Positions 1 to 5,864 of a stretch of DNA of 27,007 bases are shown piece after piece; within the stretch, counting starts at the first letter, position 1, and every line of letters starts with the position of its first letter. Location of the stretch: positions 1 through 27,007 of the forward strand of contig CAJURZ010000025.1 of NCBI GenBank assembly GCA_910588905.1, written 5' to 3'. Position numbers and translations under genes: made by a program. The notes beneath the pieces are model-generated. The model searched no databases, had not been told where the DNA came from, and worked only from the letters and a program-made list of their open reading frames with translations. Source of the DNA: an uncultured Eggerthellaceae bacterium. Lineage in GTDB: Bacteria > Actinomycetota > Coriobacteriia > Coriobacteriales > Eggerthellaceae.

Positions 1-501
1 GAATCCTGGGGCGAGGATCCGCTGCCCTACTACGAGGAGCCGAACTACTCTCCGTACTCTGACCTGCGTACGGCTGAGGAGAAGGAGAAGTATCCGCTGA
101 TCACCACCTCTGGTTCTCGTCGCTACAGCTCCTTCCACTCTGAGCACCGTCATGTGCCGTCTCTGCGTCAAATCGATCCGTGGCCCTGGGTCCAGATCAA
201 TCCGAAGACCGCTGAGGAGTATGGCATCACCGAGGGTGACTGGGTTGAGGTGTACAACATGTTCGGCGAGGCTCGCTTCAAGGCTGAGATCACGCCGGTC
301 ATGAAGGAAGGCATCCTGAACTGCGCTCATGGTTGGTGGTTCCCTGAGCAGGACGGCGAAGAGCCCAACCTGTTCGGCGTGTGGAAGTCCAACTTCAACA
401 GCCTCGTTCCTCACATGAACATCGGTAAGCTCGGATTCGGCGCTCCTTACAAGGGTGTTATGTGCAACGCCCGTCGCGTCCGCAGCCTCGATGCTGATTA
501 A
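1..501 (+). CDS. Molybdopterin oxidoreductase, C-terminal part (5' end outside window)
   Basis: The reading frame is open from base 1 to the TAA at 499-501, so about 166 C-terminal residues are present and the start lies outside. The residues match the molybdopterin-dinucleotide-binding domain (PF01568) that closes DMSO-reductase-family catalytic subunits: an ITTSGSRR-like strand, the HSEHRHVPSLRQIDP segment, NPKTAEEYGITEGDWVEVYN (the usual 'A...GI.dGd.V.V.n' element) and the AHGWWFPE motif. The GWWFPE version is typical of the acetylene hydratase / pyrogallol transhydroxylase / catechol dehydroxylase branch abundant in Eggerthellaceae. The substrate cannot be told from this fragment. It is followed 20 bp downstream by a small-subunit-like gene, so the two probably form one enzyme. 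The family call is firm and the branch is inferred. Confidence 0.9.
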   Translation, partial: ESWGEDPLPYYEEPNYSPYSDLRTAEEKEKYPLITTSGSRRYSSFHSEHRHVPSLRQIDPWPWVQINPKTAEEYGITEGDWVEVYNMFGEARFKAEITPVMKEGILNCAHGWWFPEQDGEEPNLFGVWKSNFNSLVPHMNIGKLGFGAPYKGVMCNARRVRSLDAD

Positions 502-521
502 TTCGAAAGGAAGTGAATTAG

Positions 522-941
522 ATGGCTAATACTCCTGAGATTGAAAAGCAATTCGAAGATGCGATCAAGGATCCGCGCTACGACGGTACCCGTTATGCCC
601 TTCTTTGCGACTACAGGTATTTCTCCGGCAACCACGCTGCTGAGATCGCTTGCAAGGAAGAGTTCGAGCTTCCGATCGACCAGTGGGGGATCAAAGAGGT
701 CGAGGTCGGCCCCTTCTTCAAGGGCGGCGACGAGACCTGCGGCGAGAACTGGGAGTGGTTCTACATTCCTTGCCCGACTGAGATCTTCTCTAAGCATTAT
801 GGTCCTGAGGGTGACAAGGCTGGCCAGCGTCCGCTCGCTTGCCAGGTTGAAGAGTCCGGTACTCTTTACTACGGCACCCTGGATGAGATGACCGAGAAGA
901 TGAAGAAGTTCGATCGTCCGATGGTCCTCTTCCAGCTGTAA
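522..941 (+). CDS. Degenerate ferredoxin-like beta subunit of the upstream molybdoenzyme
   Basis: 139 aa, 20 bp after the molybdoenzyme, with a GGAAG ribosome site before ATG 522. The layout follows DmsB/PhsB-type Fe-S subunits of this family: YALLCDYRYFSGNHAAEIACKEEFELP aligns with the usual 'YaLliDydyCsGChsCevACkkEh.lP', then QWGIKEVEVGPF, an aromatic YIPCPTEIF segment, and a closing TLYYGTLDEMTEKM that matches 'v.YYG.leel'. In the first cluster motif three of four cysteines are F, N and A and only the last (ACK) remains. The second cysteine group is likewise reduced to isolated cysteines. I infer a beta subunit kept for structure or docking but unable to hold the usual [4Fe-4S] clusters. 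The homology rests on visual alignment from memory of the family. A genuinely unrelated small protein is the alternative. Confidence 0.7.
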   Translation: MANTPEIEKQFEDAIKDPRYDGTRYALLCDYRYFSGNHAAEIACKEEFELPIDQWGIKEVEVGPFFKGGDETCGENWEWFYIPCPTEIFSKHYGPEGDKAGQRPLACQVEESGTLYYGTLDEMTEKMKKFDRPMVLFQL

Positions 942-1028
942 GTTTCTTTAGACATCGTTTGGTATCTTCGGCCTGGTTTGAAATATAATTCAGGCCGAAG
1001 GAACCTGAGGAAGACCGAGGAGGTCAAG

Positions 1029-1304
1029 ATGACCAAAGAAGAGTTCATGGCAATGCCTGCCAATGAGGCAGCTGACAAGCTGAACGAGCTCGTTAAGGCT
1101 GGCAAGTCCAAGGATGAGGCTATGGCTGAGTTCGGCGTTGCCCAGCCTGACCTCATGAAGGCCCAGATCTTCTGGGTGAAGGATGAGTTCAAGGCACGCG
1201 GCTGGGGTGGCTACACCTCCACCAAGCGTACCGGCAACGAAGCTGGCGACACCGGCATCGGTGTTGGCGATAGCGATCCTTCTAAGGGTTACAAGGGCGT
1301 TTAG
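1029..1304 (+). CDS. Hypothetical 91-aa protein of the molybdoenzyme operon
   Basis: I do not recognise this family. ATG 1029 is chosen because an AGGAGGT ribosome site lies 4-10 bases upstream; an in-frame ATG at 978 has none. The protein has two likely helical segments (MTKEEFMAMPANEAADKL and KSKDEAMAEFGVAQPDLMKAQIF) and a glycine-rich, probably flexible tail after about residue 60. There are no cysteines, signal peptide or membrane segment. It lies 87 bp after the degenerate beta subunit and is the last gene before a strong terminator, so it is probably co-transcribed with the molybdoenzyme. A role as maturation chaperone or extra subunit is possible from context only. Confidence 0.6.
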   Translation: MTKEEFMAMPANEAADKLNELVKAGKSKDEAMAEFGVAQPDLMKAQIFWVKDEFKARGWGGYTSTKRTGNEAGDTGIGVGDSDPSKGYKGV

Positions 1305-1319
1305 CTCTTTCGCTCACAG

Positions 1320-1350
1320 AGGGGTCGCCCATCCGGGCGGCCCCTTTTTC
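1320..1350 (+). terminator. Rho-independent terminator of the molybdoenzyme operon
   Basis: A 10-bp stem (1321-1330 with 1335-1344, one G-U pair) with loop ATCC is followed directly by five T residues. It starts 16 bp after the stop codon of the 91-aa gene. Confidence 0.88.
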
Positions 1351-1363
1351 TTTACGTGCTCTG

Positions 1364-1442
1364 GGCACCGTAGTGCAGGCTTCAATCTGCTTGTGCTGTC
1401 ACGCACAACAGGCGAAGCAGACTGAAGCTTGCCCTACGTGAC
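1364..1442. repeat. Long imperfect inverted repeat (79 bp)
   Basis: The arms 1364-1392 and 1414-1442 are complementary over about 28 positions with roughly four mismatches or wobbles and one bulged base (left CACCGTAG against right CTACGTG; left GCTTCAATCTGCTT against right AAGCAGACTGAAGC). Inside lies a second perfect 6-bp stem, TTGTGC/GCACAA (1391-1396 and 1403-1408), around loop TGTCAC. It sits between a terminator and the ribosome site of the next gene and lacks a T tract after it. It may be a REP/MITE-like element, a leader RNA structure or a DNA site. Confidence 0.7.
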
Positions 1443-1474
1443 CTCAAACCCCATCATGTTCAAGGAGGACCTCT

Positions 1475-1822
1475 ATGGCCACGAATGAAGAGATCATCGC
1501 TGAGATCGAAGAACTGGGTCGTCTGACCGAAGAGCAGGAGCTCGTTCTGTATAACATCTCGCTCAAGCAAGATGAGCTGGGTCGTCAGGCATCCAACATG
1601 CTCCTGGAAAAGGTCATCGACAGCCCTGTCTTCCAGCCCATGATCGACCGCGAGCTGCTCACCTATGAGGTGTTCAACAAGGGCGGCGCCCATGAGATTG
1701 CCTCGCTCTACGTTACGCTGAAGGGCCTGCGCTACTGCATCATGTATGCGGATGAGATCGCCCCGCGCCGTTCGCTCAATCCGGCCGGCGCTCCGTGGGA
1801 AGCGAATGGACCCCTTTCGTAG
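1475..1822 (+). CDS. Hypothetical 115-aa protein
   Basis: I do not recognise the family. ATG 1475 has a strong AAGGAGG site at the usual distance. The first 60 residues are rich in E, L, I and K and predicted helical or coiled coil (EEIIAEIEELGRLTEEQELVLYNISLKQDELGRQ); the middle is mixed and the last 20 residues are proline- and glycine-rich. There is no signal peptide or membrane segment, and one cysteine. It is bounded upstream by the long inverted repeat and downstream by a palindrome at its stop codon, so it may be a single-gene transcript. Coding is supported by the ribosome site and by codon use like its neighbours; the function is unknown. Confidence 0.6.
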   Translation: MATNEEIIAEIEELGRLTEEQELVLYNISLKQDELGRQASNMLLEKVIDSPVFQPMIDRELLTYEVFNKGGAHEIASLYVTLKGLRYCIMYADEIAPRRSLNPAGAPWEANGPLS

Positions 1823-1840
1823 TCTCTCTATATAGAGACT
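1820..1840. repeat. Short palindrome at stop codon
   Basis: TCTCTATATAGAGA (1825-1838) is a perfect 14-bp palindrome, and AGTCTCT (1821-1827) pairs with AGAGACT (1834-1840) around CTATAT. It overlaps the TAG stop (1820-1822). No T tract follows, so it could be a weak terminator, an operator or the -10 region for the LRR operon. I cannot choose between these. Confidence 0.45.
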
Positions 1841-1900
1841 ACCGTTGCCAATACGATCTTCTCCAAGACCTTGGGATATTAGTGGAGCGATCGTTGAACC

Positions 1901-4201
1901 ATGGATTCTCTGCTCATCGGTTCAGTCAAGGAGGACAGGCGAGCTGAATTGGGCGTAAGCCTGGGCGTGGACATAAGCGCATTGGATGTCTGCTTTGGGG
2001 GCTTCTCTCCTACGGTCATGGGAGATATGACAGCCACCTGGGATAAAGCAGTAGTGGCCGAAGCCCGCATCAAAGCATGTCAGCAGGCTGCCTTGAAAGC
2101 GGCACGAGCAGCGGCCGCCCGTGAATCTGAACCCCATGAGTGGGTTGATGGGCAAGGTACCCTTTGGGAATATGCTTTATTAGATGGCGTTGACGCTCGC
2201 ATCAAGGGGTGTAAGACCAACGCTGCTTCCCTACAGGTGCCTGAGCAGATCGAAGGGCATCCCGTGGTAGAGATAGAGGCCGATGGATGCGCCTATCTTT
2301 CCAGCGTGGAGGAGATCACCGTCCCCGATACGGTGGTGTCTATCGGACCCTGTGCCTTCCGGGGCAATGTGAATCTCAAGAGGATCACATTGCCCTCATT
2401 GGTCTCAGAGTACATCCCTGACTGGTTCCGCTATTGCAAGAAGCTCTCCTATCTGAAGCTTCCGGGAAGCTTAGAGGTGATCACTTCGCGCATCTTCGAT
2501 CACACCGCTCTCAAAGAGCTGGTCATAGGGGAGGGAACGCGGGATATACAGCCAGGGACGTTCACGAACAGTCAGCTTGAGTCCATTCGGGTGGCAGAGG
2601 GGAACCCTTTCATGAAGACCGACGGACTTGCCCTGTATAGCAAGGATGGGACGCTGATGGCTGCCTTGGCCGTACCGGTGAGGTCCTATGCTGTAGCTGA
2701 AGGGTGCAAGGGTCTTGGGAAGAAGGCATTCAGTGCATTCGGCAGCCTCCAGGAGGTGAACCTCCCGGATTCTCTGGAGGTGGTGGGAGACTTCGCCTTC
2801 GCCCACACCTCCCTTGGCTCTTTTACGGCGCCTCCTCGCCTGCTGGCCATCCTTGAGAAAGCCTTCTACACCTGCCATCAGCTCAAGACAGTGATTCTTG
2901 ATGCAAAGCTTGAGCTCATCGGCCCCTATGCCTTCGCAGATACATCCCTTGAGCGTTTGGACCTTCCTTCCAGCATCCAAGAAGTGGGTGCTCATCTGGC
3001 CGATGGCACTCCGCTTTCCTTCTCGGGAGAGAGGGGGTCCTTTTCTATAGTCGAGGGAGGGTCGCTCTTCTTTGATGGCGAAGGGGGGTTATATCGGAGC
3101 GAGGCAGATGGCCTGCATCTGGTGCGCTTGCTGGATGATCGAGTGGAGCGTTATGCCGTGAAGCCAGGGACCGTCTCGATAGATGCGGGGGCATTCCAGA
3201 ACGCTCCCCATTTGACCTCTGTGCAGCTGCCCGAGGGTTTGCAGCTGATAGGGGAGGGTGCCTTCCGTACATGCCAGGCATTCCGTCAAGTGAATATTCC
3301 TGACAGTGTGGTGAACATTGGGCGGGAGGCTTTCTTGGATACCGCTCTGCGAGAGATCTTGCTACCCGCGAGCCTTGAGGAGCTGGGAGACCGAGCGCTC
3401 ATCACTCACGGTGCGCATCACGGCAAGGAGGCTCCTGCCTTGCAGGCTGTTCACGTAGGAGAAGGGTCTCCGCGCTTCCGGATGGAGAGCGGGATGCTGA
3501 TAGAGCGCAAGCACAACGGGGCAGAGCGCGTAGTGGTCTATGTGGGACCGGATGAAGTGGTGCGCATCCCAGCGGAGGTGGACGAGGTGGCCGCCTACGC
3601 ATTCAATGGGTCCACCTCCATCAAGGAGCTGTTCCTCTCCGACCGGATCTCCACGGTAGGCGTTCGCGGGTTGGCGGTGGATGCTCCCTTGGATCATATC
3701 CATGTTGATCTGAGGGAGCCCTATGAGGGCCATGGGCGGTTCGACATCTGGCCACCCCATACGGATCGGAGCGAGCAGCAGATGAAGCTGGCGCTCACGG
3801 TGCCCACCTTCGTCAACGTGGAAGCGCTGTTCGAACACTATGACAATGCCATCATCAATGGCTCTAGCTTTGATGCGCTGAGCGAGAGCGGCTTGGACGG
3901 CTACGAGCAGGCGGTCCGCCTGATCGAGAGGCTTGAGGATCCCGTCTATATGGATGAAGCAAGGCAGAGCTTTGCACGTCGGGTCTTGGCAACGGGGCTG
4001 GAAGGATCCTGCCTTGAGATGGCGCGCAGGGATGATCGAGCCTCCTTGCGGCGGTTGGCAGACCTTGAGATACTGGACGCAGCGAACATAGATGTGGTCA
4101 TAGAGACAGTGCAGCAGATGCAGGATGCGTCCATGACCGGCTTTTTGCTGGAGCTGAAGCGCGAGCGCTTCGGAAGGCGGTCGTTCGACCTGAGCCTCTG
4201 A
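1901..4201 (+). CDS. Cytoplasmic BspA-like leucine-rich repeat protein
   Basis: 766 aa. Residues about 110-620 carry many LRR_5 (BspA/TpLRR) units of the pattern 'AF.....L..I.LP.sl..Ig', for example CAFRGNVNLKRITLP, AFSAFGSLQEVNLPDSLEVVG, AFQNAPHLTSVQLPEGLQLIG and AFNGSTSIKELFLS. Surface BspA proteins normally have a signal peptide; this one has none, nor any anchor, so it should act inside the cell. Residues about 630-766 are a separate helical domain with weak resemblance to ankyrin-like helical repeats. It opens an operon with a VWA protein 54 bp downstream and a MoxR ATPase, so its LRR surface is a plausible recognition or scaffold module for that pair (inference). The start is uncertain: the site before ATG 1901 (GGAG, 13 bases away) is weak, and an AAGGAGG occurs inside the reading frame at about 1928. 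Confidence 0.85.
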   Translation: MDSLLIGSVKEDRRAELGVSLGVDISALDVCFGGFSPTVMGDMTATWDKAVVAEARIKACQQAALKAARAAAARESEPHEWVDGQGTLWEYALLDGVDARIKGCKTNAASLQVPEQIEGHPVVEIEADGCAYLSSVEEITVPDTVVSIGPCAFRGNVNLKRITLPSLVSEYIPDWFRYCKKLSYLKLPGSLEVITSRIFDHTALKELVIGEGTRDIQPGTFTNSQLESIRVAEGNPFMKTDGLALYSKDGTLMAALAVPVRSYAVAEGCKGLGKKAFSAFGSLQEVNLPDSLEVVGDFAFAHTSLGSFTAPPRLLAILEKAFYTCHQLKTVILDAKLELIGPYAFADTSLERLDLPSSIQEVGAHLADGTPLSFSGERGSFSIVEGGSLFFDGEGGLYRSEADGLHLVRLLDDRVERYAVKPGTVSIDAGAFQNAPHLTSVQLPEGLQLIGEGAFRTCQAFRQVNIPDSVVNIGREAFLDTALREILLPASLEELGDRALITHGAHHGKEAPALQAVHVGEGSPRFRMESGMLIERKHNGAERVVVYVGPDEVVRIPAEVDEVAAYAFNGSTSIKELFLSDRISTVGVRGLAVDAPLDHIHVDLREPYEGHGRFDIWPPHTDRSEQQMKLALTVPTFVNVEALFEHYDNAIINGSSFDALSESGLDGYEQAVRLIERLEDPVYMDEARQSFARRVLATGLEGSCLEMARRDDRASLRRLADLEILDAANIDVVIETVQQMQDASMTGFLLELKRERFGRRSFDLSL

Positions 4202-4255
4202 TCAGAACGGTAGCCCTTGGGGTTGCCTGCAGAGGTTGCGGCGAAGGGAGGTGGG

Positions 4256-5827
4256 ATGCAGGATCAGAAGATGGAGCGTCAGCTTCGAGAGGATGCGCTT
4301 GCCAAGGACATCCTCGAAGAGGCACGCATACAGCTCATGCTGAAGTTCCGCTTTCTCGATCTGGCCCTTTGGAAGATGGAGCTCCTGCCAGCTCGCGCGG
4401 GGTTCGCGTATCCAACTGCCACAGATGGGCGTCGCGTGCTGCTCGAGCCGAGCCGTGTGATAGCGCGCTTCCAGGAATCTGGAGATGAATCCATCCGCGA
4501 TCAGCTGCATCTCGTGTTGCATTGCATCTTTCGCCAGCCCTTCGATAGGACCCATGAGAACCGAGAGGCGTGGAGCCTGACCTGCGACATCGTCGTGGAG
4601 AATGCTGCCATGGATATCTGTGGACAGCGCTTCGTGAGCGAAGGGGATGCAGAGCGCAAGCAAGCCATCAGCGAACTGCGCATGAAGGCGGGCACCCTTG
4701 CTCCTCGGAAGCTCTATCGCCTGCTGGAAGCTGCGGTGAATGCGCCTGAGGGCGCGGACCATCTCGGCATCGGGCGTTCGCACCTGAATACGTGGCATGC
4801 CCTCTTCGAGCGCGACGACCATGTCGCGTGGCCTGCCCATGCTGATGGCAGCGAAGCAGCTGACGGCGACCCGGGTGATGCATCAATGGACGAAGACGAC
4901 ACCCAGGAGCAGGATATCGATCGCATTCATGCAGACGACCTCTCTGATACCGAAGAGCAGCAGATGCAGAGCACGCAGCCGTCCCAAGAGGAGACCTCTG
5001 CTGACTCCGAGGAATCGGATGATGCCCAAGAAGATGAGAGCGCCCAAGATGCTGCCATGGCAGATGATGCAAGCTCATCGGATGAGAAGTCATCTGAGGA
5101 AGAGGAGTGGGAAGAGGTCGCCAAGCAGGTGCAGATGGATCTGGAGACGTTCTCCTCTCAGTTCGGGGATGGCGCGGGAGAGCTGATGGATGCTCTTGCA
5201 TTGGCGAATCGTCGCAGGCTCTCCTACACGGACTTCTTGCGCAGGTTCATGGTGACATCTGAGGACATGAAGATCAACATGGACGAGTTCGACTACATCT
5301 ACTATACCTATGGGTTGGAACTGTACGAGAATATGCCGCTGGTGGAGCCGTTGGAGTACATGGATGACAAGCGGATCAGGGATTTCGTCATCGTGATAGA
5401 CACCTCTGAATCCGTGCGGGAGACGTTGGTGCAGCGCTTCGTGCAGCACACCTTCGACATCTTGAAGTCTTCCGAGGACTTTGCCAGCACGGTGAACATC
5501 CACGTGATCCAGAGCGATTCCCGGGTGCAGTCGGATACGACCATCACGGATCTGCGGGATGTGGACAAGCTGATGAAGGGTTTCGTAGTGCGGGGCTTCG
5601 GCGGCACGGACTTCCGGCCGGCGTTCGATCATGTGGAGGGCTTGCGCAAGATGGGCAAGCTGGATGATCTGAAGGGGATCATCTATTTCACGGATGGGCT
5701 CGGGCAGTTCCCTGAGAAAGCGCCGGACTACGATGTGGCATTCGTGTTCTTAGATGAAGGCGAGCTGCCGCCCCCGGTACCGCCTTGGGCCATACGGGTC
5801 TTATTGAACGAGGAGGAGCTAGGGTGA
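4256..5827 (+). CDS. VWA-domain protein with DUF2201 N-terminal metallopeptidase-like region
   Basis: 523 aa. ATG 4256 is chosen for its AGGGAGG site; a TTG 39 bases earlier lacks one. Residues 10-190 match the DUF2201 N-terminal (putative metallopeptidase) domain, including a conserved W-x-x-x-x-DIVVENAAMD segment. At residues 85-89 the expected HExxH reads HLVLH, so both histidines remain but the catalytic glutamate is leucine. About 209-288 is a strongly acidic Asp/Glu/Ser linker. The C-terminus is a VWA domain with a complete MIDAS metal site: DTSES (382-386), GGTD (449-452) and FTDG (478-481). VWA proteins of this type work with MoxR AAA+ ATPases, and one is encoded 37 bp downstream. No signal peptide or membrane segment. 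It is likely the cytoplasmic partner or adaptor of the ATPase. Confidence 0.88.
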   Translation: MQDQKMERQLREDALAKDILEEARIQLMLKFRFLDLALWKMELLPARAGFAYPTATDGRRVLLEPSRVIARFQESGDESIRDQLHLVLHCIFRQPFDRTHENREAWSLTCDIVVENAAMDICGQRFVSEGDAERKQAISELRMKAGTLAPRKLYRLLEAAVNAPEGADHLGIGRSHLNTWHALFERDDHVAWPAHADGSEAADGDPGDASMDEDDTQEQDIDRIHADDLSDTEEQQMQSTQPSQEETSADSEESDDAQEDESAQDAAMADDASSSDEKSSEEEEWEEVAKQVQMDLETFSSQFGDGAGELMDALALANRRRLSYTDFLRRFMVTSEDMKINMDEFDYIYYTYGLELYENMPLVEPLEYMDDKRIRDFVIVIDTSESVRETLVQRFVQHTFDILKSSEDFASTVNIHVIQSDSRVQSDTTITDLRDVDKLMKGFVVRGFGGTDFRPAFDHVEGLRKMGKLDDLKGIIYFTDGLGQFPEKAPDYDVAFVFLDEGELPPPVPPWAIRVLLNEEELG

Positions 5828-5864
5828 GCGGAGGACGCGTTCTTCTGTCCATCAAGGAGGAGCT

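Noticed and set aside
4217..4255. TTG start for the VWA protein
   Set aside because: The ATG at 4256 has a much better ribosome site and retains the whole domain.
5148..5190. Frameshift suspected in the acidic linker of the VWA protein
   Set aside because: The frame continues from the DUF2201 region through the acidic linker to the MIDAS motifs without interruption.
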